Positions 46,044-55,515 of a stretch of DNA of 64,000 bases are shown piece by piece (within the stretch, counting starts at the first letter, position 1; the number at the start of each line of letters is the position of its first letter). The translations under genes were made by a program, and so were the position numbers. Under the pieces are notes generated by a model that saw only the letters and a list, made by a program, of their open reading frames with translations, did no database searches and was not told where the DNA came from. The stretch covers positions 62,001-126,000 of the forward strand of contig NZ_CP015750.1 of NCBI RefSeq assembly GCF_001742185.1. Direction: 5' to 3'. Source of the stretch: Pectobacterium wasabiae CFBP 3304 (GTDB lineage: Bacteria; Pseudomonadota; Gammaproteobacteria; Enterobacterales; Enterobacteriaceae).

Positions 46044-47225
46044 ATGAAAATTACCGATGTGCGCGTAATTTTAGCGAACCGCTATATGTTTGTTGAGGTC
46101 ACCACCGACGAGGGGCTGACGGGCATCGGCGAATCCGGTGCCTGGGGCTTTCTCGATGCGTCAAAAGGCGCGGTGGAGGCATTACGCACTTACCTGATCG
46201 GGCAAGACCCGCTGCGTATTGAGCACCACTGGCAGTATATGTACCGCTGCTGGCATTTTCGTGGTGCCGCCATCATGGGTGCCATCAGCGCTATCGATAT
46301 CGCCCTGTGGGATATCGCGGGCAAGTATTACGATACGCCGGTTTATAACCTGCTGGGCGGGCGCTGCCGTGACAAGGCGCGCGTTTATGCGCATGCGGGA
46401 GGACGCACCACCGAAGAAACCATCGCCAATCTGAAAAAAGCCAAAGCTGACGGTTTTACCGCGATTGGCCATCTGACGCCTTTTCTGGATGAATCTCGCG
46501 ATACGCCCTATTTCACCACCCACGCCAAAGAGATCGGCGAAGCCATTGAGCGCATCGGCCTCTATCGGGAAGCGGTCGGTAACGATGTCGACCTGTGTAT
46601 CGAAATCCACCGCCGTCTAAAACCTGCCGATGCCGTGGTATTCGCGCGCGGCATTGAGCCGTTTTATCCCTATTTTATTGAAGACCCCATCGGCGCGGAT
46701 AACTTCGATTCAATGGCGGAAGTGGCCGACAAAATCAATATTCCTATCGCCACCGGTGAACGCCTGAATAATCCGCAGGAATTCGCGATGCTAATTCGTC
46801 GTAATGCCGTCGCCTATGTGCGTCCTGACGTCTGCATGTGCGGCGGGATTACCGGCGCGAAAAAAGTAGCAGCCTTGGCAGAGGCCAATGATTTGATGGT
46901 CGTGCCGCATAACCCGCTTAGCCCCGTCTCTACCGCAGCCTGTTTACAGATCGCCGTCAGCATCCCGAATTTTGCGCTGCTGGAGTATCCGGGGGATGAT
47001 CAACCCGCACTGTCGGAAAAATTTGGGGCGACGGGCGTAGAGAACGGCGTGCGGAAAAAAGACGTCGTGAAGAACACGTTCAAATGCGTAGATGGATTTA
47101 TGGAGATCCCAACGCAGTCCGGCATCGGTATTGAGTTGGCAGACGATCTGGAGAACCGCTTCCCCTACCGCCGTCGCGGCCTGAAAACCCGACTGCACGT
47201 CGACGGTTCCGTTGTCGATCAATAA
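46044..47225 (+). CDS. enolase-superfamily dehydratase/racemase (mandelate racemase group)
   Basis: A 393-residue enzyme of the mandelate racemase/muconate-lactonising group that abstracts a proton alpha to a carboxylate. After an N-terminal cap domain (KITDVRVILANRYMF), the barrel carries the metal ligands in CIEIHRR, FIEDPIG and ATGERLN, and the basic PHNPLSP near the end. The pattern suits sugar-acid dehydratases such as galactonate or mannonate types. The start at 46044 follows AAGGAAAG. It is divergent from the amidohydrolase and importer, so it likely acts in the same pathway. Confidence 0.85.
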   Translation: MKITDVRVILANRYMFVEVTTDEGLTGIGESGAWGFLDASKGAVEALRTYLIGQDPLRIEHHWQYMYRCWHFRGAAIMGAISAIDIALWDIAGKYYDTPVYNLLGGRCRDKARVYAHAGGRTTEETIANLKKAKADGFTAIGHLTPFLDESRDTPYFTTHAKEIGEAIERIGLYREAVGNDVDLCIEIHRRLKPADAVVFARGIEPFYPYFIEDPIGADNFDSMAEVADKINIPIATGERLNNPQEFAMLIRRNAVAYVRPDVCMCGGITGAKKVAALAEANDLMVVPHNPLSPVSTAACLQIAVSIPNFALLEYPGDDQPALSEKFGATGVENGVRKKDVVKNTFKCVDGFMEIPTQSGIGIELADDLENRFPYRRRGLKTRLHVDGSVVDQ

Positions 47226-47587
47226 AGCACATCAACAGGTCGTGACGCGTCAATAATAGTGCCACGACCTGTTAAATCAGCATCGTTCGTCAATTACCCA
47301 TAATGAGAAAGCATAGCGAAATTATTGCTATGCCCTTTCGCAGGTAAAAAACTGGGAAATAATGGCATTGCTGATCCGCTCAATGATGAGACAAACACAG
47401 CCACCCCAGACACCACGCCCGACCGCGAAGCAGACCGCTGCCCAACGCGCTTTTTCTCCCGGCTAATACTTATATTTATCTGGAATGAGATAAGGCAAAA
47501 AAGACTAATTTCGCCATAAGCATTTCGCTACTCTGCATGAGCGAAACATATCGCCTCGATTAAAGCTCAATCATCAGGGTAACTATT
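47226..47587 (+). other. intergenic region with a hairpin
   Basis: An 11-bp inverted repeat, AACAGGTCGTG (47234-47244) with CACGACCTGTT (47263-47273), follows the dehydratase stop and may end its transcript. The rest has no gene I can support; it ends with the promoter and ribosome site of the binding protein at 47588. Confidence 0.45.
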
Positions 47588-48421
47588 ATGAAACGTTCTC
47601 TTCACCAGGTATTCATGGCGATGACGCTGGTTAGCGCCTCCTTTTTCAGTCAGGCTGCGGAAACACAGCCATCAACGTGGCAACACATCAAACAGACCGG
47701 TGAATTACGCATCGGCGTGGCACAGGGCGAGCCGTGGTATTTTAAAAATCCGTCGACCGGAGAATGGGACGGCATCGGCTATAACATTGGCAAGGAGTTA
47801 GCCAACGATCTTGGCGTGAAGCTGGTGACGGTAGAAACCACCTGGGGTAACGCGATTGCCGCCTTACAAACGGGTCAGATCGATACCATGCTGGTACTCG
47901 ACCCGACGGAAGAGCGGAAGAAAGCGGTCGATTTTCCTGAACAGCCTTTCTTTTGGTATGCACAAGGGGTGTTGATTCGTGACGGTATTGCCGTCACCAA
48001 CTGGGACGACCTCAATCGGGAGGATGTTAAGATCGGCGTCACGCTGGGTTCCAGTCCAGACCTGATTCTGACCAAACGCCTGCCAAAAGCACAGTTGGTG
48101 CGCTTCCCGAATATGGATGAGGGCGTAGCCGCATTCTATGCTGGCCGTGTCGATGCACTGTCGTATTTCCATCCGGCTCTGGCGCTGCAACAGGCTAAAG
48201 TCGGCAAAGGTAATTTGATTCTGCCGAAGCCGATTATTGAGGTCAGCACCAGCGGAGCAATCCGTAAAGAAGCCGACCAGACCTTCCACAACTTCCTGAA
48301 TGACGAGTTTGCCAAGCTGTATAAGTCCGGCAAGACGCAGCACTACTATGAACAGGCGCTCAAACTGCGCGGCGTGGACGTCAGCAAAGTGCCATCGGTC
48401 GTTAAAGAAGACTGGAAATAG
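47588..48421 (+). CDS. polar amino-acid-type ABC substrate-binding protein
   Basis: A 277-residue periplasmic binding protein of family 3 (SBP_bac_3). The signal peptide ends FFSQAAE (about residue 23). Family blocks GELRIGVAQGEPWYF, TVETTWGNAIAALQTGQIDT and VGVTLG-like KIGVTLGSSPDL. Its membrane and ATPase partners lie 1.7 kb downstream (50145-52332), with the MmgE/PrpD gene on the other strand in between. The GG-TAACT ribosome site is just ahead of the start. Confidence 0.88.
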   Translation: MKRSLHQVFMAMTLVSASFFSQAAETQPSTWQHIKQTGELRIGVAQGEPWYFKNPSTGEWDGIGYNIGKELANDLGVKLVTVETTWGNAIAALQTGQIDTMLVLDPTEERKKAVDFPEQPFFWYAQGVLIRDGIAVTNWDDLNREDVKIGVTLGSSPDLILTKRLPKAQLVRFPNMDEGVAAFYAGRVDALSYFHPALALQQAKVGKGNLILPKPIIEVSTSGAIRKEADQTFHNFLNDEFAKLYKSGKTQHYYEQALKLRGVDVSKVPSVVKEDWK

Positions 48422-48443
48422 ATCAGAATCGGATAGCAGAACA

Positions 48444-48463
48444 GTCCTGAACGGATTCAGGAC
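48444..48463. terminator. stem-loop between convergent genes
   Basis: GTCCTGAA-CGGA-TTCAGGAC, a perfect 8-bp stem, placed between the binding-protein gene and the convergent MmgE/PrpD gene, whose stop codon (48457) lies within it. Confidence 0.5.
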
Positions 48464-49869
48464 ATCTTCTGCATCAGCGGCGTAACCAGTGCGGCCACAT
48501 CCTTACATTGCTCAAGCTCAGAGAGCGCCGCCATTGCCTGCACACTATCAGCAGGGGCAAAGCGTGACGATAGATTCTCCGCAAATTTCTCCATGATGCC
48601 GCTTTCCTCTAACGGGTGCTCCATACACCCCAGCGGAAAAGCAATGCGCTCACCCACCACAGTTTTCCCCCGTATGATGACCTCAACCTGCAACACCGGA
48701 CGGCGCGCCTGCGCCATAAGCTGGTCAAGTTCGGGGGACACCTCAACATGAACCTTCTCGGCTAGCACCAGAAGCGCCGGATTGGTTAACGTATCGTCCG
48801 CGCTCCAGCGATGGCGCGGAATACGGTAGGCAAGACAGGCCAGCGCAAACGGCAGACTGAACTGCGCATCCGTTTCATTTTGCGGCCGTGTATCCATAAA
48901 GTCAGCGGCCAACCTCTGGCTGCCTTTGACCCGAATAACATCGATGTGCTGCGGCGCGAGTGCCCGTTCGTGCTGTACGCGTTCGAAGGATTCCAGTGCA
49001 GTATGTATCCAGCGGCAGGCCGGATACGCTTTGAAACTGGCGTGCTGGATCGCCCACTGCTCTCCCAACCCGGCCAGCAAGATCGTCTCATCAAAACGAT
49101 CTGACCCCATCATGCGCCAGAATCCCTGTTCGCCTGACAGCACATCTCTTGGACCAATAATCCCGCCGTGGTGCAACTCAACGCCACGGACGCCCGCTTC
49201 TGCGGCTGGCGCGTTGTAATCCTTAAAGGAAACCAGCGGTCGCTGCCGCCAGTTGTATTTGTGCAAGCTGGGCAACGGCGTCAACGACGCCGCCAACCCA
49301 ATCGCGTTCTCTAATCCTTCGGCATCACACCCCGTCAGCAATCCGTAGGCCACCGCTGCACCTACCGACTCATGCTGGCACACGCCATAAACCTGCTGAA
49401 AACGCGTCGGACTCGGTTGCTGAGATTGAATGATCCGACCATTGATTTCATACGCAGCAGCCAGCGCACAGATCAGCGTTTCGCCATCGATCGGACGAGA
49501 CCCTAGCGCCGCCAGCACAGCGGCAACCAGCGAGGCACCGGGGTGCCCCATGCCGCGTCCAGCAACTTCATAGCCGTCATCGTAATCCAGCGCATTGATC
49601 GCCGCCGCATTCAAAAACGCCGCGCCAATAGCCGCCAACGGCGCTCCACCATCCAATATTGGACTGTTACCCGCAGCATAATGCAGGCGGGTGACACGCG
49701 CACAATCCTGCACCACCTGACTCTTTGCACCGGCAATGCCGCAGCCCAGGCTGTCGATAAAATGCAGCGCAATTTTTCTTCTCAATGCAGCAGGAATGTC
49801 CTGAATCGTCAATCGATGGGCAAAGGTCGCCAGACGCAACGTCAGAGGTAATGCAGCAGAGTGAGGCAT
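48457..49869 (-). CDS. MmgE/PrpD-family protein
   Basis: A 470-residue protein of the MmgE/PrpD family, known for 2-methylcitrate dehydratase, cis-aconitate decarboxylase and related lyases on polycarboxylates. Family blocks: HFIDSLGCGIAGA, AAINALDYDDG, HPGASLVAAVLAALG, and TLPLH-like TPLPSLHKYNW. Length fits. It is transcribed against the surrounding importer genes. It is not in a prp operon, so the substrate is probably a catabolic intermediate of this cluster. Confidence 0.85.
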   Translation of the reverse strand: MPHSAALPLTLRLATFAHRLTIQDIPAALRRKIALHFIDSLGCGIAGAKSQVVQDCARVTRLHYAAGNSPILDGGAPLAAIGAAFLNAAAINALDYDDGYEVAGRGMGHPGASLVAAVLAALGSRPIDGETLICALAAAYEINGRIIQSQQPSPTRFQQVYGVCQHESVGAAVAYGLLTGCDAEGLENAIGLAASLTPLPSLHKYNWRQRPLVSFKDYNAPAAEAGVRGVELHHGGIIGPRDVLSGEQGFWRMMGSDRFDETILLAGLGEQWAIQHASFKAYPACRWIHTALESFERVQHERALAPQHIDVIRVKGSQRLAADFMDTRPQNETDAQFSLPFALACLAYRIPRHRWSADDTLTNPALLVLAEKVHVEVSPELDQLMAQARRPVLQVEVIIRGKTVVGERIAFPLGCMEHPLEESGIMEKFAENLSSRFAPADSVQAMAALSELEQCKDVAALVTPLMQKMS

Positions 49870-49992
49870 CGGCGTACCGCCATTCTTTTATAAATAAAAG
49901 GAATATTAACACCACGTTTTATTATTTATTTATCATTTTTTCGACCTGCTAAGATGCATCAGTTCTAACAAAATAAGAAACCTATTTCCTAA

Positions 49993-50119
49993 TATACCCT
50001 AAATAATTCGAGTTTCAGGCAGGCGGCAAGCGAGGGAGTCCCGATGAGCTTACTCAGGTAAGTGATTCGGGTGAGTAAGCGTAGCCAACGCACATGCAAC
50101 TTGAAGTATGACGGGTATA
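49993..50119. repeat. intergenic palindromic repeat, about 127 bases
   Basis: Ends in TATACCC and GGGTATA and contains AATTCGAGTTTCAGGCAGGC, CGAGGGAGTCCCGATGAGC and GCAACTTGAAG, the sequence of a dispersed repeat common between genes of Pectobacterium, Serratia and Yersinia relatives. It can fold on itself and lies just upstream of the ABC permease operon. Confidence 0.65.
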
Positions 50120-50144
50120 CGCCATTTCCAGGGGTTCTGTATCT

Positions 50145-50822
50145 ATGTCATATCAGTGGGATTTTTCCGCCATCTGGCCTTACCACCAACTGCTGTTGGA
50201 GGGGCTATGGGGAACGATAAAGATCGGTGCTACCAGCATCTTGATCGGAATGTTGGCAGGCATGGTGCTCGCCGCGATGAAAATGTCGCCTCGGTTGTTA
50301 TTGCGCCTGCCCGCCGTGATGTTGATTGGCTTCTATCGTAATACGCCCGCGATTGTGCATTTTTTCTGGATTTACTACGCCCTGCCCGTTATTACGCCCT
50401 TAACATTTTCGCCTTTCACCGCCGCCGTCATCGCGCTGTCGGCACAGTCCGGCGCCTTCTATGCTGAGGTCTATCGGGGAGCGATTTCCTCGATTCACCC
50501 AGGACAGTGGGAAGGGGCAAAATCGCTCGGCATGCCACAATCGACGGCATTGCGCCGGGTCATTCTCCCGCAGGCGTTGCGCAGGATGATCCCACCTTTT
50601 ATCGAACGTTCGTTTGAACTCATCAAATCCACCTCGCTGGCTTCCTCACTGGCCTATAGCGAACTGCTTTATCAGGCGATGCAGCTCAACAGCCAAACCT
50701 ACCGACCGCTTGAGGTCTACAGTCTGGTGGCCGTGATGTATTTCACCCTGCTGCTGCTGATTAGCCTGTTTAGTCAACATATTGAGAAACGGCTGTCGCT
50801 GGCAGACCGTCGGCTCGCGTAA
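50145..50822 (+). CDS. polar amino-acid-type ABC permease 1
   Basis: A 225-residue inner-membrane permease of the HisMQ type: five helices and the EAA loop (QWEGAKSLGMPQSTALRRVI). AGGGG lies upstream of the start. It is followed by a second permease after eight bases. The two make the channel for the binding protein at 47588. Confidence 0.9.
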   Translation: MSYQWDFSAIWPYHQLLLEGLWGTIKIGATSILIGMLAGMVLAAMKMSPRLLLRLPAVMLIGFYRNTPAIVHFFWIYYALPVITPLTFSPFTAAVIALSAQSGAFYAEVYRGAISSIHPGQWEGAKSLGMPQSTALRRVILPQALRRMIPPFIERSFELIKSTSLASSLAYSELLYQAMQLNSQTYRPLEVYSLVAVMYFTLLLLISLFSQHIEKRLSLADRRLA

Positions 50823-50830
50823 GGAACATC

Positions 50831-51496
50831 ATGCACTATCAATGGGATTTCTCACTGGTCTGGGACAACATTCCCGTATTACTGAAAGGCCTTAGCGTCA
50901 CGCTCGAACTGTGGCTGATAGCCGGCGTGCTGGGAACCGTGCTGGGGTTGGCTTTGGGTATTTTTCGCGTATTTGGAAAACGCTGGCTGTCATTATCCGC
51001 CAGAATGTTCGTCGAAATATTCCGTAATACGCCCGTCCTGATTCAACTAATCTGGTTTTATTACGCCTTCCCGGTTTTGGTCGGTGTGCAGTTTAGTACC
51101 TTTGCCGCCGCAGCGCTGGCTCTGACGCTGTATAGCGCCGCGTACTGCACCGAAATTTTCCGCGCCGGACTGCAATCCATCGACCACGGACAGTGGGAAG
51201 GCGCAAAAGCGTTGGGCATGCGACACACGGTGATTCTGCGGCGCGTGGTTCTGCCACAGGTATTACGCAACATGCTGCCCGCCTTAACTAACCGAATGAT
51301 CGAGCTGGCTAAGGTCACCTCACTGGCTTCCATACTGGCCGTCAACGAACTGATGTACCAAGGGCGGTTGCTAAGCAGCACCTATTATCGTCCGTTGGAA
51401 ATCCTGACGGTGGTGGCACTGCTCTATTTCGTTTTGATCTGGCCGGGGAGCTACCTCGCCGCACGACTTGAACGTCGTTTCCGTTCAACCCCCTAG
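50831..51496 (+). CDS. polar amino-acid-type ABC permease 2
   Basis: A 221-residue HisMQ-type permease, similar to its neighbour (YQWDFSLVWDNIPVLLKGL at the N-terminus, QWEGAKALGMRHTVILRRVV as EAA loop). The ribosome site AAGGA precedes the start. The pair probably arose by duplication. Confidence 0.9.
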   Translation: MHYQWDFSLVWDNIPVLLKGLSVTLELWLIAGVLGTVLGLALGIFRVFGKRWLSLSARMFVEIFRNTPVLIQLIWFYYAFPVLVGVQFSTFAAAALALTLYSAAYCTEIFRAGLQSIDHGQWEGAKALGMRHTVILRRVVLPQVLRNMLPALTNRMIELAKVTSLASILAVNELMYQGRLLSSTYYRPLEILTVVALLYFVLIWPGSYLAARLERRFRSTP

Positions 51497-51519
51497 CCTG
51501 ACAGCGATACAGGATTGCT

Positions 51520-52332
51520 ATGCGTGAAGACAGTGTTTTAAGTGAAGAATGTGTTTTAAGTGAAGATATCGTCCTGCGCATTCGCGGACTCCAGAAGCGC
51601 TTCGGTGCCGTTGAGGTATTGAAAGGTATCGATCTGGATGTTCGACGCGGCGAAAAAATTGCCATTATCGGCGGCAGCGGTTCGGGAAAAAGCACCCTGC
51701 TGCGTTGCCTGAATTTCATGGAGATCCCCAGTGCAGGCACCATTGAACTGGATGGCGTAGCGCTGGGAAAAACCAATGCACAAGGTCAGCGTGACTACCC
51801 AGAGAAACAGCTTTGCGCCGTGCGAGAACGTGTAGGAATGGTGTTTCAGCAGTTCAATCTGTTTCCCCATCTCACCGTGCTGGAAAACGTGCGAGAAGCA
51901 CTCGTGTCAGTGAAAAAAATGCCGAGACATGAAGCAGATATCATCGCCAAAGCCCAGTTGGAAAAGGTCGGACTAAGCAATAAGCAAGACGCTCGCCCCA
52001 GCAACCTGTCCGGCGGGCAACAACAGCGGGTGGCGATAGCTCGTGCGCTGGCGATGTCGCCAGAGATCATGCTGTTCGATGAACCGACGTCATCACTGGA
52101 TCCCGAACTGGTGGGCGAAGTGCTGCACACCATCCGCGCGTTAGCGGACGAAGGTCGCACCCTTCTGTTGGTCACCCATGAACTGGGGTTTGCCTATCAC
52201 TTCGCCGATCGCGTCGTGTTTATCGAAAATGGCGTGATCCATGAAATGGGCAGCGCCGAGCAGGTGCTCAAAAATCCGCAGCAGCCGCGTACACAGGCTT
52301 TTCTTGCCCGCTTTGCCGAGCGAGCCTTTTAA
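51520..52332 (+). CDS. polar amino-acid-type ABC ATPase
   Basis: A 270-residue ATPase: Walker A GGSGSGKST, Q-loop FQQFNLFPH, signature LSGGQQQRVAIARAL, Walker B MLFDEPTSSLDPE, and H-loop LLVTHE. The first 20 residues (VLSEECVLSED) form an odd acidic duplicated extension before the conserved start; a later start is not evident. Third gene of the importer operon. Confidence 0.92.
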   Translation: MREDSVLSEECVLSEDIVLRIRGLQKRFGAVEVLKGIDLDVRRGEKIAIIGGSGSGKSTLLRCLNFMEIPSAGTIELDGVALGKTNAQGQRDYPEKQLCAVRERVGMVFQQFNLFPHLTVLENVREALVSVKKMPRHEADIIAKAQLEKVGLSNKQDARPSNLSGGQQQRVAIARALAMSPEIMLFDEPTSSLDPELVGEVLHTIRALADEGRTLLLVTHELGFAYHFADRVVFIENGVIHEMGSAEQVLKNPQQPRTQAFLARFAERAF

Positions 52333-52359
52333 TTATCATTCACATCCAGGAACAGCACA

Positions 52360-53277
52360 ATGCAACCGACGTTATCCAGCCAAAGCAGTCAGGCCTATTT
52401 GCAAGATCCGCGCAACAACGACGTACAAGTGTATGTGAATGGAGAATTTGTTCATCGCGACAACGCGGTGGTGTCGATCTTTGATTCCGGCTATGTGTGC
52501 GGTGACGGCGTATGGGAAGGATTGCGTCTGGTTAACGGCCACCTGATTGCGCTGGATGCCCATCTGGATCGCCTGTTCGAGGGTGCCGCCGCGATCCAAC
52601 TAGATATCGGCCATAGCAGAGAAGCGCTGACCGCTATCCTCTATAACACGCTCGCCGTTAACGGGATGACCGATGGCGCACATATTCGTCTGATGATTAC
52701 CCGTGGGAAAAAGCATACTCCGAATCAGGATCCTCGCTTCATTATCGGCGGTGCAACCATCGTGTGCGTGGCGGAATACAAGGTCGTCGATACGGCGGCG
52801 AAAAAGCGCGGGCTGACGTTGTTTACGTCCACTTACCGCACCAGCACACCGGACGTCTTCGATCTGCGACTCAATTCGCACAGCCGACTTAATCTCATTC
52901 AGGCGCTGCTACAGGCATTGCAAGCGGGAGCCGATGAGGCACTGATGCTGGACCCGCACGGTTTTGTCGCCAGTTGCAACTCCACCAACTTTTTTATCGT
53001 TCGCCGCGGTGAGCTGTGGACGTCATCGGGGCGTTACTGTTTTAACGGCATTACCCGCCAGACCCTTATCGATCTCGCTCACGCCAACGGACTCACTGTC
53101 AAAACTCAGGATTTTACGCTGGCAGAAGCGCTCACCGCCGATGAAGCCTTTGTCACTGGCACGCTGGCGGGAATTACACCAGTAAAAGCATTGGATGGCC
53201 GCCCCTTTAGCGCCGAACATCGCCCGGTAACTGAACAACTCAGCCGCTGGTATGAGGCATATCTACACGCGCAGTGA
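52360..53277 (+). CDS. class IV aminotransferase-like protein without the PLP lysine
   Basis: A 305-residue member of the fold-type IV PLP family (branched-chain/D-amino acid aminotransferase and aminodeoxychorismate lyase). Clear family blocks: VYVNGEFVHRDNAVVSIFDS, GVWEGLR, AGADEALMLDPHGFVA, TNFFIV, FNGITRQTLIDLA and FVTGTLAGITPV. At the lysine position of PabC (LKHLNRL) and Bacillus DAAT (IKSLNLL) it reads LNSHSRL, so the Schiff-base lysine appears to be Asn. It may therefore have lost classical transamination or use another residue. It ends the importer operon. Confidence 0.85.
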   Translation: MQPTLSSQSSQAYLQDPRNNDVQVYVNGEFVHRDNAVVSIFDSGYVCGDGVWEGLRLVNGHLIALDAHLDRLFEGAAAIQLDIGHSREALTAILYNTLAVNGMTDGAHIRLMITRGKKHTPNQDPRFIIGGATIVCVAEYKVVDTAAKKRGLTLFTSTYRTSTPDVFDLRLNSHSRLNLIQALLQALQAGADEALMLDPHGFVASCNSTNFFIVRRGELWTSSGRYCFNGITRQTLIDLAHANGLTVKTQDFTLAEALTADEAFVTGTLAGITPVKALDGRPFSAEHRPVTEQLSRWYEAYLHAQ

Positions 53278-53441
53278 TCAAAACTCACCATCGTGATAAC
53301 AAGGGCGATGCAGGTAAACCCGAAATACGCCCTGAATCATCGTTGATAAACAACCCACACAGAATAGATTCAACGAAATATTAACCGTTAGAAACATTTC
53401 ATGTAACCTAAGCGCTCTTTTTCAAAGGAGCAGGTCAGGGA

Positions 53442-55496
53442 ATGAACGTCGTAAAGTTACTGTTTGGCATCCTACTATTGAATATGGCTATAGGGACCAG
53501 CACGGCTATCGCAGCACCAGACGACACTCCTCCCCCTTTTTACGCAGGTAAAACGTTGGCGCATCCGATCATTTCGGGCGCACGCAACAGCAGTGCCCTT
53601 CTGGTTTTCATTCAGGAAAACCAGGGGGTCAATGGCTATTACTGTTTCTGTAGCGAAGAGGATCACAGTGTCGATCACCTTCCCCACCTGCTCGGTACTT
53701 TCCCCGATTCCACCATAGAATCCGTGTTTTATGCAGACGTGGACAAGGCTGGTCAAATCACGCTGGTATTGAGTAAAAGTCACGGTAAGTTCGCCCTGCA
53801 CAGTTGGCGTTATCTTGAAGACGGCAGCTATATTCCGCTGCTGAGTTTACAACCGGTTCTGGATAAGCTGGTGCGCGAGAATAAAGATCTCAATTCAACG
53901 CTGGTAAAACGCGCGCTCAGCCAGCTTCCGCCTTATGACTACAGCGCGCAGTACCCGACGTTCGATAATCACGATTTCGATAACATCGACTTTACCCAAG
54001 GTAAACTTGTCGGCTGGTATTTTGAGGATGGCATACCGTCCCATGCGGCGAAACAGCCCGCAGACAACGTCTACGCCTATAAAAAGACCTTCGCGGAAAA
54101 AGACGGTTTATTTCTCACCGCAACATTCAGCCGTGAGTCAGACAGCGCCACAGCCGGATTTCGCGTAACCGCCATCAGTTGGCAAGCTGACCCGACTAAA
54201 CTCCGCGGCAGCGAGAATGGGCCTTATGTCTATTACTCGGAGCAATATGGCTTAGTTAAAGGTTTTTTCCAACATGGTATTCCTGACGGGAAATGGGTCA
54301 CCATCGGTGAAGGCTTCGGCAGTTCAGGGAGCTATATAGCGGGACAACAGCAAGGCCAGTGGACCATCAGTGACGAGCAAGAAACGGCCACTGGCTTGAT
54401 GAAAAACGATAAGCGTGAAGGCCGCTGGGAGATAACCGATGGTGTGAATGGCAATACACCAGAGCTAAGTGGCTTCGATACTTACCTCAATGGTCAGCGT
54501 CATGGCCCCAGCGAGCGCCGCTTGGCGGGTGTGCTGCGCACGAAAGGCGATTATATTGATGACCAGCCTGAAGGCATGTGGATCACCGAAAACGGCGAAG
54601 GCCCGTTTGTGAAAGGCGTGGCTAACGGGATGTGGAAGCTAAACACGGCTAACGGCGAGATCCAACAGGTCGAACTGATCGCTGGCGTAAAGCAGGGAGA
54701 ACTGCGCTGGAGTGATAAAAAAGGCAATCTGACACAAATCATTCATTATAAAGATAATCTTCCTCACGGTGTGTATCAGAAGTTCAACGCTGCCGGAAAA
54801 ATGGTTTATCAGGCTGACTATGTGATGGGAACGCTGAACGGCCGCGAAATCGAATATTACGACGATGGCACCACTTTGCGCGCCGATCGCGGCTACCGCA
54901 ATGGCGAACTCGACGGCTTGTATCTCTATAATTTCCCTGACGGAAAACCAAAGTCCATATCGACCTATGACCACGGTGATGAAGTTGGGCTAATGCAGGA
55001 ATTCACCGCTGCTGGTGTCAAAATTATCGAGCGTAATTACTGCCCTCTGTCGATGGGTCGTCGCGGCTACTGCGGCAAACAGCAAACCTTCAACCCTGAC
55101 GGCACGCCGCTCACCGAAGCCGATTATCTGTTTAACCACCAGCAAACCAATAATACCTGGTATGCCAACGGCCAGCGTCAGGATGAAACGCGTATCGGCA
55201 CCGATGACAGCTACACCCAAATCAGCTATTACCCTAACGGTCAGATGCAATGCATTAGCCGCGCTCAGGGTTTCAAACCGTTGGTGGTCGATGGTAAAGA
55301 GTACAAAGATTATCAGGGCGCGTTGCGTCAGGGCGAAAGCGCCTGTTATTACCCCGATGGCAAAGTCAAAAGCAGCGGGGTCTGGAAAGACGGCAGGCTG
55401 ACCACAAAATGTGAAACACGTTTCGATGAGAACGGAAAACAGACCGCCCCCGGCCCTAACGGTTGTGTATTTCCAAAATGGGAATATGAACGCTGA
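53442..55496 (+). CDS. large secreted YwqK/MORN-repeat protein
   Basis: A 684-residue exported protein; signal peptide at 1-25 (FGILLLNMAIGTSTAIAAPD). The N-terminal 150 residues are unlike anything I recognise; the rest is a long series of YwqK-type MORN variant repeats (patterns such as GQWTISDE, GRWEITDG, GMWKLNTANG, GELRWSDKKGN, NGQRQDET, YYPNGQMQCIS, YYPDGKVKSSGVWKDG). Such repeats form long beta-ribbons that bind partners or lipids. Annotation pipelines call the repeat antitoxin-like, but this secreted, single-gene version does not look like a toxin-antitoxin pair. Confidence 0.75.
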   Translation: MNVVKLLFGILLLNMAIGTSTAIAAPDDTPPPFYAGKTLAHPIISGARNSSALLVFIQENQGVNGYYCFCSEEDHSVDHLPHLLGTFPDSTIESVFYADVDKAGQITLVLSKSHGKFALHSWRYLEDGSYIPLLSLQPVLDKLVRENKDLNSTLVKRALSQLPPYDYSAQYPTFDNHDFDNIDFTQGKLVGWYFEDGIPSHAAKQPADNVYAYKKTFAEKDGLFLTATFSRESDSATAGFRVTAISWQADPTKLRGSENGPYVYYSEQYGLVKGFFQHGIPDGKWVTIGEGFGSSGSYIAGQQQGQWTISDEQETATGLMKNDKREGRWEITDGVNGNTPELSGFDTYLNGQRHGPSERRLAGVLRTKGDYIDDQPEGMWITENGEGPFVKGVANGMWKLNTANGEIQQVELIAGVKQGELRWSDKKGNLTQIIHYKDNLPHGVYQKFNAAGKMVYQADYVMGTLNGREIEYYDDGTTLRADRGYRNGELDGLYLYNFPDGKPKSISTYDHGDEVGLMQEFTAAGVKIIERNYCPLSMGRRGYCGKQQTFNPDGTPLTEADYLFNHQQTNNTWYANGQRQDETRIGTDDSYTQISYYPNGQMQCISRAQGFKPLVVDGKEYKDYQGALRQGESACYYPDGKVKSSGVWKDGRLTTKCETRFDENGKQTAPGPNGCVFPKWEYER

Positions 55497-55515
55497 TCTT
55501 TATGGATAGACTGCT

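Noticed and set aside
47325..47519. 64-codon frame before the amino-acid binding protein
   Set aside because: No ribosome site, Pro/Thr-rich chance composition, and it sits in a promoter region.
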